From NCBI GenBank assembly GCA_017303355.1, contig JAFLCU010000009.1, positions 62,001 through 126,000 on the forward strand: DNA of 64,000 bases, given 5' to 3'. Below are positions 35,351-43,557 of this stretch, one piece after another. A model generated the notes under the pieces. The model had not been told where the DNA came from. It did not search any database and saw only the letters and a list, made by a program, of their open reading frames with translations. The DNA is from Caulobacterales bacterium. Its GTDB lineage: Bacteria > Pseudomonadota > Alphaproteobacteria > Caulobacterales > Aquidulcibacteraceae. Position numbers and translations under genes: made by a program. Every line of letters begins with the position of its first letter. The stretch's first letter is position 1.

Positions 35351-35705
35351 CACAATTACGGGGACACAGGGGCCGGCTATCCACGCGGACGCCGCCAAAA
35401 ACCCAGGCTTATCCAGGCGCTTCGCCGCGTCGCGTGACGATTCAATCCGACCTGCTCGATTCCGCGCTAAGATGGCGCCGTCCCGATCGGGAGGGTTTTG
35501 GAGACGTCCGAGAACTCTGGAACATCGGGGCGGTCGGCGCGGCGCGCATCGCTTCGATGCAGCGAGGAAACTCAAGGCATCGTTGAGCAAGACGCGGGCA
35601 CTGGAATGGACGAGAAGGCCTTCACAAAAGGTACGCCGTCAAACCGGTTCGCGCGTTGAAACGAACGCAGCGCGCATTGCTTGCGGGGAGTGAAACCGCA
35701 AGGTC

Positions 35706-35727
35706 CGGGATGTGTCGGAACATCCCG
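35706..35727. repeat. Hairpin in the gene-free stretch
   Basis: Perfect 8-base stem CGGGATGT / ACATCCCG with loop GTCGGA. No T-run follows. It could be part of a structured RNA. Confidence 0.5.
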
Positions 35728-35938
35728 CGCGCATGTCCGGGCGTTGGCGATGGAGCTAAGGCCGCCTGAGCGTTCAGCGTTCTGGCGCGCCGATTTCAAC
35801 TCCTCGGCGCCAATCCGGAGATCAACGATCGCGACGGGGCGCGTGCGACGCGCAGGCGTTGTTCGAAAGAGCAGCGCACACTGAACTATCCCGGCGCATC
35901 CCACGCGCCCCGCCTCCCGAAGGGGGAGATTTTGCGAG

Positions 35939-35959
35939 CGCGTTCCGCATCGGAACGCG
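35939..35959. repeat. Inverted repeat upstream of the thiolase gene
   Basis: CGCGTTCCG-type arm (GCGTTCCG, 35940-35947) mirrored by CGGAACGC (35951-35958) around CAT, with one more flanking pair. It lies about 100 bases before the thiolase start and could be an operator. Confidence 0.4.
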
Positions 35960-36057
35960 TGCATTGGGCTGCCTGTTCGCGGCGCTTTACGCCACGTCGG
36001 GCTTTTCATGCGCGTGCTGTTGTGGCGTGGTGGGCGCAACTCAATGAGGAGACGCCC

Positions 36058-37299
36058 ATGACGGAAGCTTGGATCATCGACGCGTGCCGCACGCCGCGCG
36101 GCATTGGCAAGATCGGCAAGGGCGCGCTCGCCGACATTCACCCCCAGCAATTGGCTGCGTCGGTGCTGAAGGCCATTGCCGAGCGCAACAATCTGAAGAC
36201 CGCCGACGTTGACGACGTGATCTGGGGCACGTCGACCCAGCGCGGCAAGCAAGGCATGGATATGGCCCGCATGGCGTTGCTCGATGCCGGCTACGACACG
36301 CGCGCGAGCGGCGTGACATTGGATCGCTTTTGCGGCTCGGGCATCACCAGCGTGAATCTGGCGGCCGCGCAGATCATGTCGGGCATGGAGGATGTAGTCA
36401 TTGCCGGCGGCACGGAGATGATGAGCTACACCGCCACACTCGCCGATCCAAAGAACCCGCAATACATGGATGCCGGCAATATGCGCCTGCGCGCGCGGCA
36501 TCCACAATCGCACCAGGGCGTGTGCGCCGACGCGATCGCGACGCTGGAAGGCATTTCGCGCGAGGCGTTGGATGAATTGGCGCTGGTGAGTCAGCAGCGT
36601 GCGGACGCCGCGATCAAGGGTGGCCATTTCAAGAAGAGCGTGGTGCCGGTTTACAAGGAAGACGGCGCGCTTGCGCTCGACCACGAGGAATTCCCGCGTC
36701 CGCAGACGACAATGGAAGGCCTAGCGTCTCTGAAGCCGGCGTTCGAGGCGATGGCGGAATTTCCGCTGGACGAAAAAGGCACGACCTTTGGCGGGCTCAT
36801 TCGTCAGGTGTATCCGGAGTTGAAGATCAAGCATTTCCACCATGCCGGCAATTCGTCGGGCGTGGTGGACGGCGCGGCCGCGCTGCTGCTCACCTCGCCC
36901 GAGTACGCCAAGAAGAATGGTCTGAAGCCGCGTGCGCGCGTTGTCGCCATGGCGAACGTGGGCGACAGCCCGACCTTGATGCTGAACGCGCCGGCGCCGG
37001 CGGCGAAGAAAGTGTTGGCGAAGGCGGGGCTCACGCTTGATGATATCGATCTCTTCGAAATCAACGAGGCGTTCTCCGTGGTGGCGGAGAAATTCATCCG
37101 CGACCTCAAGCTCGATCGCGACAAGGTCAATGTGAATGGCGGCGCGATGGCGCTGGGCCATCCGATCGGCGCCACGGGCTCGATCCTGATCGGCACGATC
37201 GTGGATGAGCTGGAGCGCCGCGGGCTGAAGCGCGGCCTGGTGACGATGTGCGCCGCCGGCGGCATGGCGCCGGCGATTATCGTCGAGCGGATGAACTAG
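36058..37299 (+). CDS. Acetyl-CoA acetyltransferase (thiolase)
   Basis: 413 residues from the ATG at 36058, with GAGGAG upstream. Thiolase motifs: IDACRTPRGIGKIGKG, the acyl-enzyme Cys in RFCGSGITSVNLAA, the NEAF motif in EINEAFSVVAEKF, NVNGGAMALGHPIGATG (active-site His), and the C-terminal reactive Cys in CAAGGMAPAIIVE. Likely catalyses condensation/thiolysis of acetoacetyl-CoA or longer 3-oxoacyl-CoA. It is a single gene, convergent with the PLP enzyme with a 4-base overlap of ends. Confidence 0.92.
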   Translation: MTEAWIIDACRTPRGIGKIGKGALADIHPQQLAASVLKAIAERNNLKTADVDDVIWGTSTQRGKQGMDMARMALLDAGYDTRASGVTLDRFCGSGITSVNLAAAQIMSGMEDVVIAGGTEMMSYTATLADPKNPQYMDAGNMRLRARHPQSHQGVCADAIATLEGISREALDELALVSQQRADAAIKGGHFKKSVVPVYKEDGALALDHEEFPRPQTTMEGLASLKPAFEAMAEFPLDEKGTTFGGLIRQVYPELKIKHFHHAGNSSGVVDGAAALLLTSPEYAKKNGLKPRARVVAMANVGDSPTLMLNAPAPAAKKVLAKAGLTLDDIDLFEINEAFSVVAEKFIRDLKLDRDKVNVNGGAMALGHPIGATGSILIGTIVDELERRGLKRGLVTMCAAGGMAPAIIVERMN

Positions 37300-38537
37300 G
37301 AAGCGTAGCCTGCGGCCTTGCCGCCAGCGCCTTCGCCGGCGTTGGCGAGCGCTGCCTCAAGGTCGGCCAGATATTCGTGCGCGACTTCGTTGTGCTTGGG
37401 CGAAAGCATCAAGTGCAGCGCGGGCGGATCGAGCAGCGTCGCTGTGAACCAGCCGCGCTGATACATCTGCACGTAGATCTTCATCGGATCGATTTGGTCG
37501 TGCGTGAAGGCGATGATGCCGAGTTGAGGGCGCCCGAGTACACGGAAGCCAAGCTTCTTTACGCCGGCCTCGATCTTCTCGCGCGCGTCGGTGACTTGGC
37601 GTTGCTTCGCGCAATAGCCGTCGACGCCTAGAAAATTCATCACCGCCCAGGCAGCGGCGATCGCGCCGCCGGGGCGCGTGCCGGCAAGGGTCGGCGTGAT
37701 CATGCGGCCAAGCGGCCAGGGGCCGGCGTCGAGCGCCATGAATTCGTGCAGCTTCTGGCTTCGGAAGAACACGGTCGATGCGCCTTTGCTGGCGTAGCCA
37801 TATTTGTGCAGATCGCCGGAAATGGACGAGACGCCCGCAACGGCGAAATCGAACGGCGGCAGTTCGGCGCCGTTCATGCGCACGAATGGCGCAAGATAGC
37901 CGCCGACGCATGCATCGACGTGCAGCCAAACGTTTCTACGCAGCGCCACCTCGCCGAGTGCTTCGATCGGATCGATCAGGCCAAACGGAAAACACGGCGC
38001 CGAGCCGACGATCATCAGCGTGTCGGCGTCGATCGCGGCTTCCATGGCGCCCACGTCAGCCAGGAAATCGCGCACTGGAATGCGGCGTATCTCTATGTCC
38101 ATGACCATGCCGGCTTTGTCGAAGGCGGGATGGACTGTGGATGGCGTGATGATGTTGAGTTTGCCGTGCAAGCCGCGCGTCGCGCGTGCGTGATCGCGCG
38201 CGGTCTTAACGGCCATGAAAATGGAATCCGTGCCGCCGCTCGTCATGCTTCCGGCGCCGCCGGGCGGCGCGTTGAGCAGCTTGAGGCCAGCGGCCACGAC
38301 CTCGCGCTCCATCCGCGCAAGGCTTGGGAAGGCGGCCGGACCTAAACCGTTTTCAGCGGAGAAAAGCGCGTAGGCCGATTTTTGAACCTGCTCGACCTCG
38401 GGGCCCGCATTGAAGATGTAGAGGCCGGTTCGGCCGTCGCGCCATTTCACGTCGCCCGCCGCCATGGCGCGCATACGCGCCTCAATGTCGGTCCAGGGCG
38501 CGCCGTGTTCGGGCAGCGCGTTTGAGCTATCGGCCAT
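37296..38537 (-). CDS. PLP-dependent decarboxylase/lyase (sphingosine-1-phosphate lyase-like)
   Basis: 413 residues. Type II (group II decarboxylase) fold: AGSMTSGGTDSIFMAVKTAR (PLP phosphate), HVDACVGGYLAPF (PLP ring Asp), and the PLP Lys in SGDLHKYGYASKGASTVFF, a sequence close to that of sphingosine-1-phosphate lyases. Sphingolipids occur in some alphaproteobacteria, so a lyase role is possible, but an amino-acid decarboxylase cannot be excluded by eye. Stand-alone gene. Confidence 0.8.
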   Translation of the reverse strand: MADSSNALPEHGAPWTDIEARMRAMAAGDVKWRDGRTGLYIFNAGPEVEQVQKSAYALFSAENGLGPAAFPSLARMEREVVAAGLKLLNAPPGGAGSMTSGGTDSIFMAVKTARDHARATRGLHGKLNIITPSTVHPAFDKAGMVMDIEIRRIPVRDFLADVGAMEAAIDADTLMIVGSAPCFPFGLIDPIEALGEVALRRNVWLHVDACVGGYLAPFVRMNGAELPPFDFAVAGVSSISGDLHKYGYASKGASTVFFRSQKLHEFMALDAGPWPLGRMITPTLAGTRPGGAIAAAWAVMNFLGVDGYCAKQRQVTDAREKIEAGVKKLGFRVLGRPQLGIIAFTHDQIDPMKIYVQMYQRGWFTATLLDPPALHLMLSPKHNEVAHEYLADLEAALANAGEGAGGKAAGYAS

Positions 38538-38686
38538 CGGCGTTCCTCGTTGATACTTTCAGCAGGATAGACCCTTCCAGTGCTGAGCGCTAAGTGTGCC
38601 GCAGGTCACATTCAAACGGTCTGGGCCGGCCTAGGTTCTTTTCATGGCCGGCGGGGAGTTCGCCGGGCCGAGGAAGGAAGACCCCA

Positions 38687-38821
38687 ATGACCACCGCGAT
38701 CACCCAAGTTGCCCACGACGCCCGCCACAGCCTGCAATCGGCCGCGGTTTTCACGCTCTGCTTCGGCGCTTCAATGGTGTTGCCGCTGGCTTTGGCCTTC
38801 TTTGGCTTCCAAGCGCTTTAA
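38687..38821 (+). CDS. Small single-pass membrane protein (44 residues)
   Basis: ATG at 38687 with AGGAAGGA about five bases upstream, TAA at 38819-38821. The product has a polar N-terminus (MTTAITQVAHDARHSLQ) and one hydrophobic helix (VFTLCFGASMVLPLALAFFG). Family not recognised. Such small membrane proteins are often accessory to a larger complex. It precedes the CotH-like gene by 46 bases and could be co-transcribed. Confidence 0.6.
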   Translation: MTTAITQVAHDARHSLQSAAVFTLCFGASMVLPLALAFFGFQAL

Positions 38822-38867
38822 ACTGCCGTAAGCTGCCATTTGAGGGCGAATGGGCGGAGCAGGGCAC

Positions 38868-39938
38868 ATGGCGCGGGCGCTAAGAGCAAAAATCGTCGGT
38901 CTCTTCCTCACCACGATACTTGCCGCGTCACCTGCCGCTGCTCAGCAAAATCCGCCTCGACTGTTCTCCGACGATTCCGAGGTGCAGCTCCTGATCGAAG
39001 CGCCGATGCAGGAGCTTGTGCGCAACGCGGCGCGCAGCACGGACCCCTATCCCGCCGCGATTACGATGCAGGGCGAAAACGCACAGCGCTACGATCTGCA
39101 GCTCTCGGCGCGCGGCTTCTCGCGGCGCACACGCGGCATTTGCGCGTTTCCACCGCTTCGCCTGGATTTTGATCAAAGCGCGATGCGCGGCACGGTGTGG
39201 CGCGGCCAAAACAAGCTGAAACTGGTGACGCGCTGCCGGGGCGGCGATCAATATGAGCAGCTCATCGTGCTCGAATATGTCGCCTATCGTATGTACAACG
39301 CGGTGACGCCAGTGAGCTTTCGCGTGCGGCCCGCGCGCGTGACCTATCGCGATACGAGCGGGCGGCGGCGTGAAGAAACCCAATTCAATTTCCTGATCGA
39401 AGACGTGTCGGACATGGCGCGCCGCAATGACCGCCGCGATATTGAGGTCGGGCCGGCCGAGGTGAGTTCAACGCAACTCGATCCAACATCGGCCGCGACG
39501 CTCGGCATGTTCCAGTTCATGATCGGCAATCTGGATTGGGACATGGTGCGCGGGCCGGAGCACGAAGACGGTTGTTGCCACAACACGAAGCTGATCGCCG
39601 CGACCGCGGACTCGCGGGAAATGCTGGTTTCCGTGCCATATGATTTTGACATGTCGGGTTTCGTGAATGCACCATATGCGATCCCCCCGCAGGGGCTGCC
39701 GGTCGCGAATGTGCGCACGCGTTATTATCGCGGCCTCTGCCGTTACAACGAGCATGCGCCGGCCGCCGCCCAATTGTTCCGCGAGCGCCGCGAAGCGATC
39801 TTCGCGGTGATCGATGGCGAGCAGCGTCTCACTGACGGTCAGCGGCGGAGCGCGCGGCGCTATATCGAGGATTTCTTCGAAGTGATCGATGATCCGGGCC
39901 GGTTTCAGAACCAAGTCATCGAGCGCTGCCGGCGTTAG
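38868..39938 (+). CDS. Secreted CotH-like (atypical kinase fold) protein
   Basis: 356 residues from the ATG at 38868 (an ATG at 38850 is possible). A signal peptide (IVGLFLTTILAASPAAAQQ) puts it outside the cytoplasm. The order of motifs resembles CotH: LQLSARGFSRRTR, FPPLRLDF, GQNKLKLVTRC, LEYVAYRMYNAVTP, then GMFQFMIGNLDWDMVRGPE and the metal-binding-like VPYDFDMSGFVN. CotH proteins are atypical protein kinases of spore coat and pathogenic fungi. Here the match is by topology, not a database hit. The 3' end overlaps the opposing metallophosphatase gene by 4 bases. Confidence 0.55.
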   Translation: MARALRAKIVGLFLTTILAASPAAAQQNPPRLFSDDSEVQLLIEAPMQELVRNAARSTDPYPAAITMQGENAQRYDLQLSARGFSRRTRGICAFPPLRLDFDQSAMRGTVWRGQNKLKLVTRCRGGDQYEQLIVLEYVAYRMYNAVTPVSFRVRPARVTYRDTSGRRREETQFNFLIEDVSDMARRNDRRDIEVGPAEVSSTQLDPTSAATLGMFQFMIGNLDWDMVRGPEHEDGCCHNTKLIAATADSREMLVSVPYDFDMSGFVNAPYAIPPQGLPVANVRTRYYRGLCRYNEHAPAAAQLFRERREAIFAVIDGEQRLTDGQRRSARRYIEDFFEVIDDPGRFQNQVIERCRR

Positions 39939-41095
39939 GGGGCCGTCGTTGCGGCTTGGCTTTCGGCGCCTGACCTGCAGGCGGCGAGTGTCGGCTGCAC
40001 GGGACTGGATGAGCCATCGATGGCGACGATCCGCGCGAGATATTCGCAGGTCTGCGCGTGGGTCGCGGCGATCAGCGGCACACGTTGGCCGCGATGCACG
40101 GTGGTGAGCGCGCCGTTCTCGATGATGAGGAACGCGTGCGGGTCGGGGCTGTTTGGACGCTGTGCAATGTCGGTGATGATCACGCGGCCGTCGAAGCGCG
40201 GCAGCACGGTCGCGGCGCGCTTTGTGTGGCCGACAATGATGCGCGACACACCATGGCGCCCGAGCAATGCGTCAAGATGCGGCGTTTCCTGGGCTTCGTC
40301 ATTCAGCGAGAGGCCACGATACCAAAGCGGGCCTTGCTGGGCCGTGAGGATATCTGCGAACGCCGGGTCGGGCTGGCCGCTCAACGCGTCGCGCACGGCC
40401 TCGTTCATGGCGTCGCGTTCGGCCGGCAGATAGGCCGGGCCAATGCCCGCGTGCAGGAAGAGCAGATCATTGATGCGGATGACGGATTCATGGGTTGCGA
40501 TCCAGCGGCCGTAAGCGCCGGTGGGCGCCCAAGCTTGGCGATGCTCCACGTAGCCCAGCGGATGCTCGCTCTCCCATTGGGCGCGGAATGCGTCGTCGAA
40601 AACCGGAACGCCGCTGGGCGGCGGATTTTGGCGCAGGTGCGCTTGGGTTTGACGATAAAAAGCCGTGCGGCGCCGTGCTGACCGGCGATCGGCGAAGGCG
40701 GCGTATTCGCCTGGGTGCACGTAGCGCAGGTCGCCTTCGACATTCATCGCTTCGTGATTGCCGATCAGTGCGTGCACATGGCCGTCGGCGCGCAGCGCTT
40801 GCGGCTCCAGGCGCATCAGGTGATCCATGATCATGCGGCTGTTGGGGCCGCGATCGGGAATGTCGCCTAGTTGCACCAGATGGGTTTGCCCGCCAGCCCA
40901 ATCGCCGTCCGCGTCGATCAGCTGAGCTTGGCGCAGCATGTCGACGAATTTTTCGTAATCGCCCTCGAGGTCACCAATGACGACGATGCGCTCGATGTTG
41001 TCCCAGGCGGATTGTTCCGCGCGCGCGGCTGGCGCGGTGACGAGGAGCGCTAGAGCGAAGATCAGGGCCGAGAGGATGCGCATGGAGAATTTCAC
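39935..41095 (-). CDS. Secreted metallophosphoesterase (Shewanella-like phosphatase type)
   Basis: 386 residues. The GTG start at 41095 overlaps the upstream stop by 4 bases (GTGA). An inner ATG at 41083 is the alternative. A signal peptide (MRILSALIFALALLVTAPAA, cleavage near ARAEQ) is followed by the PPP metal-site motifs GDLEGDYEKFV, VQLGDIPDRGPNS, and IGNHEAMNVEG. RIIVGHTKR and FLHAGIGPAYL complete the set. It is a periplasmic Ser/Thr-type phosphatase or nucleotidase. It is third in the operon after the DUF4956 and SdiA-regulated genes. Confidence 0.85.
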   Translation of the reverse strand: MKFSMRILSALIFALALLVTAPAARAEQSAWDNIERIVVIGDLEGDYEKFVDMLRQAQLIDADGDWAGGQTHLVQLGDIPDRGPNSRMIMDHLMRLEPQALRADGHVHALIGNHEAMNVEGDLRYVHPGEYAAFADRRSARRRTAFYRQTQAHLRQNPPPSGVPVFDDAFRAQWESEHPLGYVEHRQAWAPTGAYGRWIATHESVIRINDLLFLHAGIGPAYLPAERDAMNEAVRDALSGQPDPAFADILTAQQGPLWYRGLSLNDEAQETPHLDALLGRHGVSRIIVGHTKRAATVLPRFDGRVIITDIAQRPNSPDPHAFLIIENGALTTVHRGQRVPLIAATHAQTCEYLARIVAIDGSSSPVQPTLAACRSGAESQAATTAP

Positions 41096-41934
41096 CGTCG
41101 CGGGTAGCGGCTAAGCAGGGCGCGGCCGCGTGCGCGCCCGCCTTCGTCGCTGATGACAAGCGCGCCGCCGGGCAGGACGGCGACGCCTTCGGCTTGGTTG
41201 TGAACGGGCGCCAAGGCGCGCGCGGTGATCAGCTCTCCATCGGGCGATAACTCGGCCAGCGCGCCGTTATCCGCCGACAGCATCAGCAGGCGACCTGTGC
41301 GCGTGTCGAAGTCCAAGGACGAAGGCCGGAAGCGGCGCACGCCAGCGGCGGCGGCCACATCGCGCTCCGGCAGGGTTCGCCAAAGCGTTGCGGGGCCGCC
41401 TTCGCGCCATGCATAAAGGGCGATCACATCGCGCATGTCGCGAGCTTGGTTTTGCTTGCAGGCAAGAATGAGGCTTTGTTCGGAAGCGAGATAGGCCAGC
41501 CCTTCGATTTCGCACGTATCGGCAAGGCTGGCGTCGAACGCTTCGAATTCAACGCGTTGGCCAGCTTCGCCTTCACGGAAACGGAAGAGCGCGCCTTGGC
41601 TCGTCGTCATCCAGAAATCGCCCGTCGGGGTGATGGCGAGCCCCTCGAAATCGCCCGTGAGCGGCGCGCCGACGGCGAATGTCTTCATCAAGCCGCCCTG
41701 ATCGGCGTCCAACTCATAAATCAACGCGTGTTCATCATCGACTGCGAACAATCGCCCATTCGGCGCGACGGCGAGTGCGGAAATTTCCCGTAAGCCGTCA
41801 GGCAAGAACCAGCGTTGGTCGGGCGCGCTCGCGAAGAGGGAGTTCGATGAGGTATGCGCGCTTGCGGGGATCGCAGGCGTTGGTCCGCACGCGCCGATGT
41901 AGAATGCGCCTGCGATCAGGAGCGCCTTAATCAT
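41092..41934 (-). CDS. SdiA-regulated-type beta-propeller lipoprotein
   Basis: 280 residues from the ATG at 41934, which overlaps the DUF4956 gene's end by 8 bases and has a GAGG-like site. The N-terminus MIKALLIAGAFYIGACG has a lipobox (IGAC). The rest reads as a beta-propeller: LREISALAVAPNGRLFAVDD, GDFEGLAITPTGDFWMTTS, CEIEGLAYLASEQSLIL, SSLDFDTRTGRLLMLSAD, EGVAVLPGGALVISDEGG. The pattern matches the SdiA-regulated/esterase-like propeller family. An envelope protein of unknown role, probably partnered with the phosphatase downstream. Confidence 0.75.
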   Translation of the reverse strand: MIKALLIAGAFYIGACGPTPAIPASAHTSSNSLFASAPDQRWFLPDGLREISALAVAPNGRLFAVDDEHALIYELDADQGGLMKTFAVGAPLTGDFEGLAITPTGDFWMTTSQGALFRFREGEAGQRVEFEAFDASLADTCEIEGLAYLASEQSLILACKQNQARDMRDVIALYAWREGGPATLWRTLPERDVAAAAGVRRFRPSSLDFDTRTGRLLMLSADNGALAELSPDGELITARALAPVHNQAEGVAVLPGGALVISDEGGRARGRALLSRYPRR

Positions 41935-42673
41935 CGTCCTCATCATCGTCGCGTCGTTTGCTTTCATGGTGCTTCTTTATGTCTTCCTCGTGCGACATCC
42001 ATTCGCGCGAGAACATTTGCTTGCCGGTTGTCTCCGCGCCGAACTCGGTGGCCCACAGGCCAAGCACCGTATAATTGAAAAAGATGGAAATGATGGCGGC
42101 GACCTCCACGGCGTTGACGCCGCAAGCGACGCCCACCGCGATCGCCGTGAAGAGGTAGGTCGTCTCGGCGCTGTCCTTCAGCGTGTGACGGAATCGCACG
42201 CCCGCGACGATGCCCGCCAGGCTGAACGCAAGCGCCAAGCTGTTGTGCACGACGTGAACGATGCCGGTGACAATCAAGGGTAGTACGAGAATCGTTTGGA
42301 TAAACGATTGGCTGACGTCTTTGCGCCGGCGCGCGCCCATGCAGATCCAGGTGACAGGCAGCATCAGGATGAAAGAGGCGATGATCGCGAGCGCCAGCCG
42401 GACGCCCTCCGCGAGCGTCGATTGCGCCGGCTGCAGGGCCTGCACCGCTTGCTGTGGTTCGAAGGTTGATTGCCCGATCGCGCCAAAGCTCGCCGCGCCG
42501 CCGACCGGCAGCACCTCGATCAATGGCGGATAGACACGCAGCATTGCGCCAGCCGCGGCGGCCACCGCCACGTAATAGGCGGTGATATACAGATAGGGTT
42601 TCAAGAGTTTGGGCAGCCCGGGCGCGCGCGCCTCGGGCTGTTGAGCTTTTGGGTCGTTTGCCGCGTCGCTCAT
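41927..42673 (-). CDS. DUF4956 family membrane protein
   Basis: 248 residues with four or five membrane helices and a polar, Asp-rich C-terminus (HHESKRRDDDEDDD). Family pattern: LVLPLIVTGIVHVVHNSLAL, AFSLAGIVAGVRFRHTLKD and TYLFTAIAVGVACGVNAVEVA, the core seen in DUF4956. In other bacteria DUF4956 genes often lie with VTC-type polyphosphate polymerase and CotH genes (established association, recalled). Here it heads an operon with the propeller lipoprotein and the phosphatase, facing a CotH-like gene, which supports the same module. Confidence 0.75.
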   Translation of the reverse strand: MSDAANDPKAQQPEARAPGLPKLLKPYLYITAYYVAVAAAAGAMLRVYPPLIEVLPVGGAASFGAIGQSTFEPQQAVQALQPAQSTLAEGVRLALAIIASFILMLPVTWICMGARRRKDVSQSFIQTILVLPLIVTGIVHVVHNSLALAFSLAGIVAGVRFRHTLKDSAETTYLFTAIAVGVACGVNAVEVAAIISIFFNYTVLGLWATEFGAETTGKQMFSREWMSHEEDIKKHHESKRRDDDEDDD

Positions 42674-42738
42674 GCCGCCTCCAGGCAGCGGAGCTTAGCG
42701 GCTTGGATGGGCCTGGTCTGCTCTTTTCGCGTCCGGGA

Positions 42739-43413
42739 TCATGCGGCTTGGAGCAATTCCAGGGCGCAGCGGTCGCGGACGACGACGTGGCGCGAGCTAG
42801 GCAGATCGATCGCATGATCGCGTTCCATCTGCGTGAAGGCGCGCGAGACTGTTTCGATCGTCAGGGCGAGGTAGTCGGCGATATCGGCGCGCGACATCGG
42901 TAGATCGATTTCCGGCCGCTGCGCGAAGCGATCGGCAAGCTGCAGCAGGAAGGCGGCCACGCGCTCGCCGGCCCCTTTACGACCCAGCGTCAGCGCATGC
43001 TCCTGAGCGTTCGCCAATTCCTTGGACATCAGGCGCAGCAGGGCGTGCGCGGCGCCGACATCTTGGGCGGTGGCTTGATCGATAAGCGAGCGGCGGACCA
43101 TCGAGACCTCGGCGTCGCCAACGGCCTCGGCCGAGAGCGTGTGCGCGGCGCCCGGTTCCAGGCCGAAGACGTCGCCCGGAAGGTGAAACGCGAGAATTTG
43201 GCGGCGGCCGTCGGCGCCGAAGCGAATGGTGCGCACCGCGCCGGAGACGACGCGATAGACGTATTCCGCCTTTTCGCCTTCGCCGAAAATCTCTTCGTTC
43301 CGCTGGAAGCGCATGCGCGTGCCCTGCAGCACCACGCCTTGACCCAGGGCGATCGCGTCGGAGACGCGGTGATGCAATGGGCCGCCAGCCGTTTCGATGC
43401 CGATCTCACGCAT
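42739..43413 (-). CDS. fixK: Crp/Fnr family transcriptional regulator (FixK type)
   Basis: 224 residues with GGAGG before the ATG. The cyclic-nucleotide-like domain contains FGEGEKAEYVYRVVSGAVR, and the C-terminal HTH has LPMSRADIADYLALTIETVSRAFTQ, a typical FNR/FixK recognition helix. There is no N-terminal Cys cluster, so it is not an Fe-S Fnr but a FixK-type regulator whose expression is controlled by FixLJ. It sits divergent from fixL and near the cbb3 genes that carry a matching box. Confidence 0.88.
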   Translation of the reverse strand: MREIGIETAGGPLHHRVSDAIALGQGVVLQGTRMRFQRNEEIFGEGEKAEYVYRVVSGAVRTIRFGADGRRQILAFHLPGDVFGLEPGAAHTLSAEAVGDAEVSMVRRSLIDQATAQDVGAAHALLRLMSKELANAQEHALTLGRKGAGERVAAFLLQLADRFAQRPEIDLPMSRADIADYLALTIETVSRAFTQMERDHAIDLPSSRHVVVRDRCALELLQAA

Positions 43414-43557
43414 GGGTTCGTCCTCCGTTGATCGAAGGGCTACGCGCTTTCGCGAGGGCGAAAAATTCGGGGCGAGCGCTTAAGGGAAAACCCCTAGGCC
43501 GGAGGGTCTATCGAGACCCGCCTTGGCCGACCGGCTTGAGGCGGAGTAAGAGGAGCC

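Larger units (their letters stand above)
35351..36057. other. Long gene-free stretch with hairpins
   Basis: 707 bases. Open frames here are Arg-rich and not protein-like. It contains two clear hairpins listed separately (35706-35727 and 35939-35959), plus a 17-codon micro-ORF at about 35605 (MDEKAFTKGTPSNRFAR) with no ribosome site. It may hold a small RNA or a decayed gene, and I cannot identify it. The thiolase gene's ribosome site (GAGGAG) lies at the right end. Confidence 0.6.

Noticed and set aside
35605..35658. 17-codon micro-ORF (MDEKAFTKGTPSNRFAR)
   Set aside because: No ribosome site and no family; too short to support.
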